Shown here one piece after another: positions 1-9,155 of a stretch of 64,000 nt of DNA. The stretch is from Glaciecola sp. (lineage in GTDB: Bacteria; Pseudomonadota; Gammaproteobacteria; Enterobacterales; Alteromonadaceae). Every line of letters starts with the position of its first letter. The first letter of the stretch is position 1. The stretch spans positions 62,001 to 126,000 of the forward strand of contig JAQWNF010000009.1 in assembly GCA_029246415.1 (NCBI GenBank), read 5' to 3'. The position numbers were made by a program, and so were the translations under genes. The notes under the pieces are model-generated. The model was not told where the DNA came from. It made no database searches and saw nothing but the letters and a program-made list of their open reading frames with translations.

Positions 1-428
1 CAATTGTGGTAGTTGCTAAAACACCAGAAGAATATAAAGAGTGGAAAGCTGAGAAGATCGCAGCGATTGAAACTGCAAAAGCAGAAGAGGCACGTTTGTT
101 AGCGATGAACATGAGCATGGATGAATTGATGGTATCGGGTAAAAAAGTATATCTAGCAAAATGTGCAGCTTGTCATATGCCAAACGGTGAAGGTTTGCCA
201 GGCGTATTCCCCGCAATTAAAGGTAGTGCTCTGGCGTTAAATGATCGCCCAGGACATATTGATATCTTGCTCAATGGTCGCACCGGTACTGCAATGCAGG
301 CTTTCTCTAAGCAATTAACACTTTCAGAGATTGCCGCGGTTATCACATATCAACGTAATGCATGGGGCAACAATACGGGTGATATTGTGCAAGCATCCGA
401 AGTGCATACATACGCAAATGGTAAATAG
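1..428 (+). CDS. coxB: Cytochrome c oxidase subunit II, C-terminal part with fused cytochrome c domain (5' partial)
   Basis: The reading frame is open from base 3, so the gene starts outside the window; no start codon is claimed. What remains is the end of the periplasmic subunit II region (a VVAKTPEEYKEW segment just after the CuA domain in family members) followed by a class I cytochrome c domain with a CAACH heme-binding motif and a likely Met axial ligand in the TAMQAF region. This is the caa3-like form of subunit II, which carries its own electron-entry cytochrome. It lies 12 bp upstream of coxA on the same strand, so it is the first visible gene of the oxidase operon. The CuA ligands cannot be checked here. 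Confidence 0.92.
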   Translation, partial: IVVVAKTPEEYKEWKAEKIAAIETAKAEEARLLAMNMSMDELMVSGKKVYLAKCAACHMPNGEGLPGVFPAIKGSALALNDRPGHIDILLNGRTGTAMQAFSKQLTLSEIAAVITYQRNAWGNNTGDIVQASEVHTYANGK

Positions 429-440
429 GAGGCACGTCAA

Positions 441-2039
441 ATGAGTACTGCTACAGATACAATTCATCATGACGAGCATGATGACCACCATCATCACATT
501 CCCAAAGGGATCAAACGCTGGTTGTTTACGACCAACCACAAAGACATAGGTAGCCTATATTTATGGTTCTCTTTTATTATGTTTTTGACTGGTGGGGCGA
601 TGGCGATGGTCATTCGTGCCGAGTTGTTTCAACCCGGTTTACAGATAGTCGACCCTAATTTCTTTAATCAAATGACCACAGTACACGGTTTGATTATGGT
701 CTTTGGTGCGGTTATGCCTGCATTTACTGGATTAGCCAACTGGTTGATCCCGATGATGATTGGTGCGCCTGATATGGCACTGCCAAGAATGAACAACTGG
801 AGTTTTTGGATCTTACCGTTTGCGTTCTTGATCTTACTTTCTTCATTATTCTTGGAAGGCGGCGGTCCTGCATTCGGTTGGACATTTTACGCTCCATTAT
901 CAACCACTTATAGTAGTGATAGTACTGCTTTATTTGTATTCTCGGTTCATATAATGGGGATTTCATCCATCATGGGTGCGATTAACGTGATTGTTACCAT
1001 TTGGAATATGCGCGCACCAGGTATGACGTGGATGAAAATGCCCATGTTTGTTTGGACATGGTTAATTACAGCATTTTTATTGATTGCAGTTATGCCGGTA
1101 TTAGCGGGCGTTGTTACTATGGTTTTAACCGATAAATACTTCGGTACTAGCTTCTTTAATGCGGCTGGTGGTGGTGATCCGGTGATGTTCCAACATATCT
1201 TTTGGTTCTTTGGACACCCTGAAGTGTACATTATGATATTGCCTGCATTTGGGATCATCTCGCATATTATTCCGACCTTTGCCCGAAAACCATTATTTGG
1301 TTATGCCTCAATGGTATATGCAACAGCATCAATTGCACTGCTATCGTTTATTGTCTGGGCGCACCATATGTTCACAACAGGGATGCCCGTTGCTGCAGAA
1401 ATGTTTTTCATGTTTGCGACTATGTTGATCTCAGTGCCTACGGGTGTAAAAGTGTTTAACTGGGTGGCTACTATGTGGCGCGGATCAATGACATTTGAAA
1501 TTCCGATGTTATTTGCAATCGCGTTTGTTGTGTTATTTACCATAGGTGGTTTATCTGGATTAATGCTTGCTATCACGCCGGTAGATTTCCAATATCACGA
1601 TACTTATTTTGTGGTAGCTCACTTCCATTATGTATTGGTAACAGGAGCGGTATTCTCCATTATGGCTGCGGCTTATTACTGGTTACCTAAGTGGACTGGT
1701 GTCATGTATGACAATACATTGGCCAAGTGGCACTTCTGGGCGTCTTTGGTATCGGTAAATGTCTTATTCTTCCCAATGCACTTTGTTGGATTAGCAGGCA
1801 TGCCACGTAGAATCCCTGATTATGCATTACAGTTTGCTGATTTTAATAAATGGATCAGTATCGGTGGATTTGCGTTTGGGTTATCTCAGCTAATTTTCTT
1901 AGCACTGTTAATCAAAGCGTGTCGTAAACAGGGTGAGCCAGCGTCAGACCAAGTATGGGATGGAGCTGAAGGGCTAGAATGGGAAATCCCATCACCAGCG
2001 CCATATCACACATTTGAGACACCACCTGTGATTAAATAA
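441..2039 (+). CDS. coxA: Cytochrome c oxidase subunit I
   Basis: Catalytic subunit of an aa3-type heme-copper oxidase, 532 residues, about 12 membrane segments. Visible ligands: His82 (TVHG) and His396 for heme a, His394 for heme a3, and His259 with Tyr263 in GHPEVY plus His308/His309 for CuB. This is the standard A-family set, including the cross-linked His-Tyr pair. A strong ribosome site (aggagg) sits ahead of the ATG. The N-terminus carries a His/Asp-rich patch (residues 9-19) before the first helix, which could touch metal but is also a common soft extension in this family. It is followed by the Cox11 and subunit III genes. Confidence 0.98.
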   Translation: MSTATDTIHHDEHDDHHHHIPKGIKRWLFTTNHKDIGSLYLWFSFIMFLTGGAMAMVIRAELFQPGLQIVDPNFFNQMTTVHGLIMVFGAVMPAFTGLANWLIPMMIGAPDMALPRMNNWSFWILPFAFLILLSSLFLEGGGPAFGWTFYAPLSTTYSSDSTALFVFSVHIMGISSIMGAINVIVTIWNMRAPGMTWMKMPMFVWTWLITAFLLIAVMPVLAGVVTMVLTDKYFGTSFFNAAGGGDPVMFQHIFWFFGHPEVYIMILPAFGIISHIIPTFARKPLFGYASMVYATASIALLSFIVWAHHMFTTGMPVAAEMFFMFATMLISVPTGVKVFNWVATMWRGSMTFEIPMLFAIAFVVLFTIGGLSGLMLAITPVDFQYHDTYFVVAHFHYVLVTGAVFSIMAAAYYWLPKWTGVMYDNTLAKWHFWASLVSVNVLFFPMHFVGLAGMPRRIPDYALQFADFNKWISIGGFAFGLSQLIFLALLIKACRKQGEPASDQVWDGAEGLEWEIPSPAPYHTFETPPVIK

Positions 2040-2091
2040 CGACAAACAACAATACCTAAATGTATTGTAATAATTAACTTAAAAGGCACGA

Positions 2092-2670
2092 ATGATGAAC
2101 CAGTCAACATCAAACAATCCAAATACTAAGCTGGTGACCAAACTAGTGGTGATTGTGTTTGGGATGTTTACGTTTGGGTTTGCATTGGTGCCTTTATACG
2201 ATGTGTTTTGTGACATTACAGGGATTAACGGTAAGACTAACGAAACGGCTGTTGTGTATGAAGCAACAGACATAGACAGAAGTCGTTTAGTTACAATTGA
2301 TTTTATTACCAAAACAACGACAGGTATGCCTTGGGCGTTTGAGGCAAAGACCAAGCAGATCCAGGTACATCCTGGTGAGCTTAATCAGGTCGAGTTTTAT
2401 GTAAGAAATCCTGCCTTTAGGGATATTGTCGGACAAGCAATTCCATCAGTCTCACCTGGAACAGCAGCCTTGTATCTAAATAAAACTGAATGTTTTTGTT
2501 TTAATAACCAACCGTTGTTAGCAGGTGCAGAAGCAACAATGCCGATGCAATTTTATGTCGATCCGCAAATACCTGAAGATGTCACGTATTTCACCGTTCA
2601 ATATACTTTGTATGATGTCTCTGCTGCGGCGCAAAAAGTCGCAGAAGCACAGGCTGAAGCATCAGAGTAA
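2092..2670 (+). CDS. ctaG: Cytochrome c oxidase assembly protein Cox11/CtaG
   Basis: 192-residue copper chaperone that delivers copper to the CuB site of subunit I. It has one N-terminal membrane anchor (about residues 15-35) and a periplasmic immunoglobulin-like domain. The family copper-binding pair is visible as ECFCF near residue 130, and the family signature around YDVFCDITGINGKT is present near residues 38-50. Two tandem ATGs open the gene; the first is used here. Its position between coxA and coxC is the usual proteobacterial arrangement. Confidence 0.96.
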   Translation: MMNQSTSNNPNTKLVTKLVVIVFGMFTFGFALVPLYDVFCDITGINGKTNETAVVYEATDIDRSRLVTIDFITKTTTGMPWAFEAKTKQIQVHPGELNQVEFYVRNPAFRDIVGQAIPSVSPGTAALYLNKTECFCFNNQPLLAGAEATMPMQFYVDPQIPEDVTYFTVQYTLYDVSAAAQKVAEAQAEASE

Positions 2671-2681
2671 AGGAGGCCTTC

Positions 2682-3569
2682 ATGGCACAGCAAGAAGTGA
2701 AAGAGTATCAAAAATATTATGTTCCTGAACAAAGTATCTGGCCTATTATTGGCGCGGTTGCTTTATTTTTAATTGCCGTCGGAGCGGGCACCTTTACTGT
2801 AGAGGTATCAAAGGGTAAAGAAGGTCATGGTGAATGGATTTTGCTTGCGGGGATCGCGACGTTAATATTCATGGTAACCGGTTGGTTTAGAAATCAAATC
2901 CATGAATCTATGGCCGGATTATACTCCGAGCAACTTAGTCGCTCTTACCGTCAGGGCATGGCGTGGTTTATTTTCTCTGAAGTTATGTTTTTTGCTGCGT
3001 TCTTTGGTGCATTGTTTTACGCACGAACTATCGCTATTCCGTGGTTAGGAGGCGCATCTAACAATGCAATGACTAATGAAGTGCTATGGCCAGGTTTTGA
3101 GGCGGTATGGCCGTTATTACAAACACCTGGTGGCACCGAATCGACCCAAATGGGCTGGTTTGGTTTGCCGTTAATTAACACATTATTACTATTAACGTCC
3201 TCTGTAACTTGCCACTACGCGCATGTTGGTTTAGAGCAAAATAAACGCAAGCAACTTTCATGGATGCTTGGTTTAACTATTATTTTGGGATGTATCTTCT
3301 TAGCGCTGCAAGTAGAAGAGTATATTCATGCCTATGAGATTGGTTTGACGCTTGATTCTGGCTTATACGGCAACACGTTCTTTTTACTGACCGGTTTTCA
3401 CGGGATGCATGTCACCTTAGGAACCGTCATACTCATTGTACTTTGGTTCAGAGTGCAAAAAGGTCATTTTACACCTGACAATCATTTCGCATTTCAAGCT
3501 GGCAGTTGGTACTGGCACTTTGTTGATGTGGTTTGGGTGATGTTGTTTTTCTTTGTTTATATATTATAA
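2682..3569 (+). CDS. coxC: Cytochrome c oxidase subunit III
   Basis: 295-residue, seven-helix subunit III, which stabilises the oxidase core and its proton uptake. The family pattern is visible in segments such as WFIFSEVMFFAAFF, LQVEEY, GFHGMHV and the C-terminal WYWHFVDVVWVMLFFFVY. A near-perfect ribosome site (aaaggagg) lies 11 bp after ctaG stops. A rho-independent terminator follows, so this gene ends the first transcription unit of the cluster. Confidence 0.97.
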   Translation: MAQQEVKEYQKYYVPEQSIWPIIGAVALFLIAVGAGTFTVEVSKGKEGHGEWILLAGIATLIFMVTGWFRNQIHESMAGLYSEQLSRSYRQGMAWFIFSEVMFFAAFFGALFYARTIAIPWLGGASNNAMTNEVLWPGFEAVWPLLQTPGGTESTQMGWFGLPLINTLLLLTSSVTCHYAHVGLEQNKRKQLSWMLGLTIILGCIFLALQVEEYIHAYEIGLTLDSGLYGNTFFLLTGFHGMHVTLGTVILIVLWFRVQKGHFTPDNHFAFQAGSWYWHFVDVVWVMLFFFVYIL

Positions 3570-3574
3570 ACAAG

Positions 3575-3613
3575 TTAAAAAAAACCAGCGTTAAAAGTAC
3601 GCTGGTTTTTTAT
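3575..3613 (+). terminator. Rho-independent terminator after coxC
   Basis: A 10-bp stem (aaaaccagcg at 3581-3590 pairing with cgctggtttt at 3600-3609) with a 9-base loop runs into a T-tract. The A-run on the left also makes it usable on the minus strand, where it would end the convergent small gene at 3614-3823. Confidence 0.85.
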
Positions 3614-3823
3614 TTAATAGGGGCGAGGGTTTGCTTCGATAAGACCTGTAGCCACACCAATAATGATTATCCCTATAATAATAGCTGATAACAACACTCG
3701 TCTGCCGATGAATTTAGACATATTGGTATCGGTTTTCCCACTACCAAGCATGACGCGCATTGCTTGAAATAAACTAACAATCATCACAATTAATAAGCTT
3801 CCGATAAGGATTTTAATGAGCAT
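3614..3823 (-). CDS. Twin transmembrane protein, DUF2909 family
   Basis: 69 residues with two hydrophobic helices (about 4-25 and 45-62) separated by a short basic loop containing GRRVLLSA. It resembles the DUF2909 small membrane proteins that sit beside cytochrome oxidase assembly genes in many gammaproteobacteria, always in the opposite orientation as here. No catalytic motif is visible and the role is unknown; the location suggests a link to oxidase assembly, which is inference. Confidence 0.8.
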   Translation of the reverse strand: MLIKILIGSLLIVMIVSLFQAMRVMLGSGKTDTNMSKFIGRRVLLSAIIIGIIIIGVATGLIEANPRPY

Positions 3824-3861
3824 AATAGACCTTTATATTTGCGCTGCAATAATGACAAACC

Positions 3862-4587
3862 ATGCCCCATCATAACAATGTTTTGACAATAATTTCACAT
3901 TTAATTGTGCTAAGTGCCGTAACGATATTATGTGTATTAGGGACATGGCAATTATCTCGTTATGCAGATAAAACTGCGCGTATTGAACAAATAACCCAGC
4001 GCAGTGAGCAAGGCGTTATTCCACATGAACGTCTTGCTACACTTATGTTAGAGGATGTGCGCGATGTACAGATTAGTATCACGCCTACCGGTGTAAGTAA
4101 TTCGCTGTTGTGGCTCGATAATCAACAACACAATGGTCAGGTCGGCTTTAAACTAATCGTACCAGTAGAGACAGAGCAAGGTTGGCTGCTCGTTAATCTT
4201 GGTTGGGTTGCTGGACGAAAAGACCGTTTATCATTACCTGTCGTACCTGCTTTGCATGAGTTACAAGCTCCTTTAAAAGGCGCGGTCAGTATCCCAGGGT
4301 TAAATCGTTTTATCACGGAAACCGCTATTGCAGATGGCGTATTTCCAAAAGTCATTCAACAAATCGAGTTTGAGCAGATCAGCGAGATGCTAACCTTGCC
4401 ATTTTTACCTTATATGCTAACAGTGACACAGCCAAGCCAGGACTTTATACGTGAATGGCGACCAGTAGTGATGGAGCCTGCAAAACATATTGGTTATGCC
4501 CTTCAGTGGTTCGGTTTGGCAATTGCAGCTTGCGTCATTTATTTCGTGGCACGTCGACGTAAGGCTCTGAGCCAAGAGTCGTGTTAA
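3862..4587 (+). CDS. SURF1 family oxidase assembly protein
   Basis: 241 residues with the SURF1 layout: an N-terminal helix ending in LGTWQLSRYADK (near residues 25-36), a large periplasmic domain with LLVNLGWVAG near residue 110, and a C-terminal helix (about residues 211-230) followed by a basic tail. SURF1 proteins help insert heme a into subunit I. It starts the second oxidase-assembly unit, followed on the same strand by the genes at 4625, 5228, 6221 and 7181. Confidence 0.93.
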   Translation: MPHHNNVLTIISHLIVLSAVTILCVLGTWQLSRYADKTARIEQITQRSEQGVIPHERLATLMLEDVRDVQISITPTGVSNSLLWLDNQQHNGQVGFKLIVPVETEQGWLLVNLGWVAGRKDRLSLPVVPALHELQAPLKGAVSIPGLNRFITETAIADGVFPKVIQQIEFEQISEMLTLPFLPYMLTVTQPSQDFIREWRPVVMEPAKHIGYALQWFGLAIAACVIYFVARRRKALSQESC

Positions 4588-4624
4588 TTATTCCCATATT
4601 CAGTTAAGTACAAAGAGGTTTCAA

Positions 4625-5218
4625 GTGATAGAAAAGAAAAATAAGATAGCCATTATTGCGCTTGTCGTTGTGTTTGTATTACCCGTTATATTAGCCAAAG
4701 TAGCATTAGAAAATGATTGGTTTAATAAAGCCGCGACTAATCGTGGCGAGCTTCTCTCCCCGCCGATTGATTTTAGCAGCGATTTTGCAGACCTCCCGCC
4801 ACTATGGCGTTTAGTTTACGTATTACCAGAAAAATGTGATGTCACATGTAAGAATGCGCTATACGCGATGGGGCAAATTCATATAGCCTTAGGCAAGCAC
4901 ATGGATCGTGTTGAACCACTCATAATCACTACTAATAACAGTCAGTTAGCAGCATTAAAAGTACCTGACATTAGCCCTGAAAATGGCACTGAAGTCGTCC
5001 AAGGTCAGCATAAAGCACTTAAAACGTTACAGATACCTGAAAAAAATGTAAATGAAATGTTTAAAAGTGTCTCGCCTAATGGTATTTTTATCGTAGATAC
5101 ATTGAACAACGGGATGTTAAAACACCCTTTGTACCCAGAAAAAGAACAAGCAGTACAAGCTAGCCGAGACATTCTCTTGGATATCAAAAAGCTGCTGAAA
5201 TTATCCAGAATAGGATGA
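4625..5218 (+). CDS. Membrane-anchored protein of the cytochrome oxidase assembly cluster
   Basis: 197 residues starting at GTG, with one N-terminal membrane helix (about 8-27) and a periplasmic domain. The domain contains a CDVTC pair near residues 74-78 and a pattern like SCO/thioredoxin-fold proteins (LPPLWRLVYVLPEKC, then GIFIVDTLNNGMLKHPL near the end). The Cys spacing (CxxxC) is the SCO spacing, but the downstream SCO His is not obvious. Homologues between SURF1 and ctaA are usually left as hypothetical; a redox or copper role in oxidase assembly is inference from the fold-like pattern and the neighbours. Confidence 0.8.
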   Translation: MIEKKNKIAIIALVVVFVLPVILAKVALENDWFNKAATNRGELLSPPIDFSSDFADLPPLWRLVYVLPEKCDVTCKNALYAMGQIHIALGKHMDRVEPLIITTNNSQLAALKVPDISPENGTEVVQGQHKALKTLQIPEKNVNEMFKSVSPNGIFIVDTLNNGMLKHPLYPEKEQAVQASRDILLDIKKLLKLSRIG

Positions 5219-5227
5219 AGTAATTAC

Positions 5228-6211
5228 ATGAAGAAATTGGTTTTAGCGAGCATTTTGTTGGCCCTTGTTGTGATTGTTTTAGGTGCCTATACCCGCTTAA
5301 CAGATGCCGGATTAGGCTGTCCAGATTGGCCCGGTTGTTATGGCAATCTAGGTGTGCCGATGACTGAAATCACTATTGATGCGGCGAATGAGGCGTTTCC
5401 AGAAAGACCGGTTGAGGTTGAAAAAGCCTGGAACGAAATGATTCATCGCTATTTTGCTAGTGGATTAGGATTGTGTATTTTGATTATCACAGGTATTGCG
5501 GTATTTAAACGCAAAGTGAACCAGCATAGGCCACTGAAGCTTCCGATTTTATTATTATTATTAGTGTGTTTTCAAGGTGCGCTAGGTATGTGGACTGTGA
5601 CACTAAACCTTTTACCGGTTGTGGTAATGGGTCATTTATTAGGTGGCTTCACGGTTATTTCATGCCTATTTTTGTTGTATTTACGGATGACCCCTTACCA
5701 ATTACCCATGGGTAACTCAAAGATGCGTAATATGGCAAAATTTGCATTATTAGGGGTTATCTTGTTGGTAGTACAGATTGCATTGGGTGGATGGACATCG
5801 GCAAATTATGCGTCGTTAGCTTGCACTGATTTACCGATTTGCCAAGGTGGTTGGCAAGCCCGATTAGAATTTGCTGGAGCATTTAGTGTTCCTGCTGCTC
5901 ATAATTATGAATTTGGTGTGCATAGCTATAATGAACGTATGACTATGCATATCATTCATCGCTTTGGTGCAGTTGTTGTGACCGCTTATTTATTGTGGTT
6001 GGCTGCGAGTCTTTATCGTCAAGCCAACTCTAAGATGGTTCGAAAACTTAGCGTCACTATCGCAGTAGTGTTGAGTGCACAAGTGTTGTTGGGTATAAGT
6101 AACGTCGTCTATTCATTACCCCTTATCGTGGCGACTTTGCATAACGCGGTTGCCGCTTGCCTTTTATTGGTCATGGTGATGACCACTTACACCCTTTATC
6201 GTCGCGTCTAG
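5228..6211 (+). CDS. ctaA: Heme A synthase (COX15/CtaA)
   Basis: 327-residue, eight-helix membrane enzyme that oxidises the C8 methyl of heme O to give heme A. Family signatures are clear: GAYTRLTDAGLGCPDWPGCYG near residues 20-40 with its paired cysteines, IHRYFAS near residue 72, and the second-half repeats GGWTSANYASLACTDLPICQG near 188 and MHIIHRFGA near 240. The His ligands in each repeat are present. It begins 9 bp after the preceding gene and is followed by ctaB, which makes its substrate. Confidence 0.97.
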   Translation: MKKLVLASILLALVVIVLGAYTRLTDAGLGCPDWPGCYGNLGVPMTEITIDAANEAFPERPVEVEKAWNEMIHRYFASGLGLCILIITGIAVFKRKVNQHRPLKLPILLLLLVCFQGALGMWTVTLNLLPVVVMGHLLGGFTVISCLFLLYLRMTPYQLPMGNSKMRNMAKFALLGVILLVVQIALGGWTSANYASLACTDLPICQGGWQARLEFAGAFSVPAAHNYEFGVHSYNERMTMHIIHRFGAVVVTAYLLWLAASLYRQANSKMVRKLSVTIAVVLSAQVLLGISNVVYSLPLIVATLHNAVAACLLLVMVMTTYTLYRRV

Positions 6212-6220
6212 GAGACCAAT

Positions 6221-7144
6221 ATGCCGAATAGTGCCTCATTAGGAAAACTTGCTAACAAACGTACTGCAAAGCATCGCGCTTCATGGCGTGATTACTATGA
6301 AATGACGAAACCTAATGTTGTGCTGTTATTATTACTAACGGCGTTAGTGGGGATGTGTTTGGCTAGTGAAACATGGATCCCTGCACAAACCTTAATTGTG
6401 GGTTTATTTGGTATTGGTGCATTATCCTCTGCGGCGGCTGTAGTTAATCATGTTGTGGATCATGAGATTGATAGCAAGATGGCCAGAACATTTAATCGAC
6501 CTGTTGCCAAAGGGCGCGTTTCCAGTAAGCAAGCGCTTACTTTTGCATTTATACTTGGCGTGCTAGGTTTTGTTGCCTTAGATCTATGGATAAATCAGTT
6601 AACTGCCATTCTAACGTTGGCGGGTTTAGTCGGTTATGCCGGTATTTACACCTTATTTCTAAAACGGGCAACACCACAAAATATTGTCATTGGTGGCTTG
6701 GCTGGAGCGATCCCACCATTATTAGGCTGGACAGCAGTTACCGGTGAGATCCATGCTTATCCATTATTACTGGTATTGATCATCTTTACGTGGACGCCTC
6801 CGCATTTTTGGGCATTGGCGATCCATCGAGAAAAAGACTACGCAAAGGCAAAAATCCCTATGCTACCAGTGACGCATGGCGTTGAATACACCAAAACTTT
6901 TGTTCTGTTATACACGGTATTGTTATTCATTGTATGCTTATTGCCTTACCTGGCGGGCATGGCTGATCTGATTTATCTGGCTGGTTCTAGCGTGTTAAAT
7001 GCTGGCTTCTTGTACTACGCGTATAAGCTGAAATACTCACCTGATGAAAATACAGCGATGCAAACATTTAGATTTTCCATTATTCACTTAATGGTATTGT
7101 TTGTGGTGTTATTACTTGATCATTACATCCCTATTACGCTTTAA
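6221..7144 (+). CDS. ctaB: Protoheme IX farnesyltransferase (heme O synthase)
   Basis: 307-residue UbiA-family prenyltransferase that adds farnesyl to heme B to form heme O. The first Asp-rich motif is visible as [15 protein letters not shown] (about residues 84-98) and the second as [15 protein letters not shown] (about 203-217), with roughly nine membrane helices. The [12 protein letters not shown] segment is typical of the CyoE/CtaB group. It follows ctaA by 9 bp. Confidence 0.97.
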   Translation: MPNSASLGKLANKRTAKHRASWRDYYEMTKPNVVLLLLLTALVGMCLASETWIPAQTLIVGLFGIGALSSAAAVVNHVVDHEIDSKMARTFNRPVAKGRVSSKQALTFAFILGVLGFVALDLWINQLTAILTLAGLVGYAGIYTLFLKRATPQNIVIGGLAGAIPPLLGWTAVTGEIHAYPLLLVLIIFTWTPPHFWALAIHREKDYAKAKIPMLPVTHGVEYTKTFVLLYTVLLFIVCLLPYLAGMADLIYLAGSSVLNAGFLYYAYKLKYSPDENTAMQTFRFSIIHLMVLFVVLLLDHYIPITL

Positions 7145-7180
7145 TAGTCGTACTGTACTAATCAATTAGGAAGATACCGC

Positions 7181-7909
7181 GTGAATATGTTGGTCAAAGT
7201 TATTATTGCCGTCGCATTTGTGATTGGGCTAGTCGTCAGTTACCAAATGAATAAATCCTCTGCACCGATGTCATCACAAAAAGCGAACATGTCTGCAAAT
7301 GGAGTGCATCCATCGGGCACTGAGTTCATGCAATGGTATCCTGCTGCACGTAAAATTGCAGATTTCACCTTGACCAATCATCACAATCAACCGATGACAA
7401 ATGACGATCTTATTGGGCAATGGACATTGGCATTTGTCGGATATACTTTCTGTCCTGATATTTGTCCAACAACCTTAGCAGCACTAAACCAAGCTTATCC
7501 TAAAATTATTGCAACCGCAGGTGCCTCGACAGCGGATTTTGCAGCTGACACAACAGAGCCGCAACCGATTAAAGTCTGGTTTTTATCGGTCGATCCAAAA
7601 CGCGATACGATTGAACGTTTAGCAGAATATGTTGGCTTCTTTAATCCGGAGTTTATTGCAGCGACAGCTGAGCATAAACAATTATATCCCTTGGTTCGAA
7701 GCATGGGCATGATGTATTCGATGTCTCAAAGTACCGATGATCCAAATTATCTGGTCGATCATTCGGGCTCGGTGGTCGTGATTAATCCTCTAGGGCAAGT
7801 CATTGGACGCTTTAAACCTCAGCATGCACCTGGTCAAATTGCGATGAGTGACACTAGTCAAATCATTGCAGATATGCCTAAAGTTGTTGCTTCTTGGCAG
7901 CATCTGTAA
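7181..7909 (+). CDS. SCO1/SenC family copper chaperone
   Basis: 242 residues, GTG start (an ATG lies two codons in). An N-terminal helix anchors a thioredoxin-fold domain in the periplasm. The copper ligands are visible: CPDIC near residue 91 in the GYTFCPDICPTT segment, and the His of DHSGSVVVINP near residue 194. SCO proteins deliver copper to, or reduce, the CuA site of subunit II. It ends the oxidase assembly unit. Confidence 0.95.
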   Translation: MNMLVKVIIAVAFVIGLVVSYQMNKSSAPMSSQKANMSANGVHPSGTEFMQWYPAARKIADFTLTNHHNQPMTNDDLIGQWTLAFVGYTFCPDICPTTLAALNQAYPKIIATAGASTADFAADTTEPQPIKVWFLSVDPKRDTIERLAEYVGFFNPEFIAATAEHKQLYPLVRSMGMMYSMSQSTDDPNYLVDHSGSVVVINPLGQVIGRFKPQHAPGQIAMSDTSQIIADMPKVVASWQHL

Positions 7910-7918
7910 TGTTGCAGA

Positions 7919-9043
7919 CTAGTCAGGAAATAAACGATTTTCGTTGGCTTTAAAAAACGGTTGAGAGAACCAGTAAAAACGACCTTTTTGTATTTTGCTT
8001 GGGGCGGTACAGTTCATTCGTGAACGACCTACTGGAAAGTGATCAGGTAGGTTAACCTCCACCGTATTTGCAGTGATTTTCTTGGTTTGAATGTCCCCTT
8101 GAAAAAAGCAATTCATGGCGTTTATATTTAAATCTGCCGTTGCGACAGTTAGTTTTAAAGTAGCTGGAAACCCTTCTTCACTTACTACTGGTGAGTGGAT
8201 ATTGGTGTTGAGGACAGGCATCGCTAAGCTATTTAATTTAACCTTTAACGTCTTGATATTGGAATAGCGTCCCGCTGCTGGAAATCTCGGTAAAGCACTA
8301 AAGTTACTTCCACTGAACACAGCACCTGAGTGTTGAGCAAACCCGATATAGCCTTGCTGCTCAAGATGTTGGGCTAAAAACGTATCAAACTCACCGTAGG
8401 GGTAAGCAAGAAATTGCAATGAATACCCAAGTTGAGATTCGATTAAGGCTTCTGCTTGGTCTATGTTATGCATTATTCGGCTCAACCAGTGTCCCTCAGT
8501 TTCTACATCACCGTTGCTATATTCGCGATTTAATAAATGCAAGTGGTCAAGTGTGTGATTCGCAAATTTGACGTTCTCTTGGGACATTTTTTTTACTTCT
8601 TCCCAAGTTAATTGATTGCGGTCTTTACTGATCCGTTCAGGGTTAATAAAAATCGTGTAAGGGAAGTCATATTTTTGCAGTAAGGGATGGGCATTGAGTA
8701 AAATATTGGCAAATCCGTCATCAAATGTAATCGCCACTGCTTTGTCAGGGAGTGGTTCACCTGCGCGAAGAGCTTTGATCGCGTCAAACAAATCAACTAC
8801 CGTATGATGTCGATATAAATATGCTAAGTGCTCTGCAAATTTTTCTGGTGCGATAGACGTTGAGATAGGAGTCTTAATCGACACATGGTGATATTGTAAA
8901 ATAACAAGATTATCAAGCATGACGGGGGATATTGATGCGCCTTTCTCTGATTCAACCGCTGGCTGCTGAGCCAACGCGAAACTGCTCCAACAATAACTTC
9001 CCCAACAAACACTCAACAATAATAAAATAACACGACTAAACAT
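7919..9043 (-). CDS. Polysaccharide deacetylase family protein (CE4), secreted
   Basis: 374 residues from the ATG at 9043, chosen because it opens directly into a signal peptide (MFSRVILLLLSVCWG); the frame stays open upstream to a GTG at 9106, but that adds 21 residues with no signal function. The NodB homology domain shows the catalytic and metal motifs TFDDG (about residues 106-110), NHTLDH (about 162-167) and a later AYPYGEFD. The fold and spacing resemble PgaB/IcaB-type N-deacetylases, which act on cell-surface N-acetylglucosamine polymers, but the substrate is not shown by the sequence. No biofilm-polymer genes are adjacent. Confidence 0.88.
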   Translation of the reverse strand: MFSRVILLLLSVCWGSYCWSSFALAQQPAVESEKGASISPVMLDNLVILQYHHVSIKTPISTSIAPEKFAEHLAYLYRHHTVVDLFDAIKALRAGEPLPDKAVAITFDDGFANILLNAHPLLQKYDFPYTIFINPERISKDRNQLTWEEVKKMSQENVKFANHTLDHLHLLNREYSNGDVETEGHWLSRIMHNIDQAEALIESQLGYSLQFLAYPYGEFDTFLAQHLEQQGYIGFAQHSGAVFSGSNFSALPRFPAAGRYSNIKTLKVKLNSLAMPVLNTNIHSPVVSEEGFPATLKLTVATADLNINAMNCFFQGDIQTKKITANTVEVNLPDHFPVGRSRMNCTAPSKIQKGRFYWFSQPFFKANENRLFPD

Positions 9044-9081
9044 AATTAATAGCAACCTGTGCAAGAAAATGATTGGTTTAT

Positions 9082-9108
9082 CATACACCTCATACACCTC
9101 ATGCACCT
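9082..9108. repeat. Three tandem 9-bp repeats (catacacct, catacacct, catgcacct)
   Basis: Two identical 9-bp units and a third with one change lie between the divergent deacetylase and MATE genes. They fall in the alternative upstream reading of the deacetylase gene. Function unknown. Confidence 0.8.
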
Positions 9109-9155
9109 AGAGAGCAACGCATAATTGTTAGAAAGTATAGGGAAATTGAGGTAAA

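Noticed and set aside
9044-9106. Longer N-terminus of the deacetylase from GTG 9106
   Set aside because: It would place charged residues before the signal peptide and is built from a tandem 9-bp repeat; the internal ATG fits export better.
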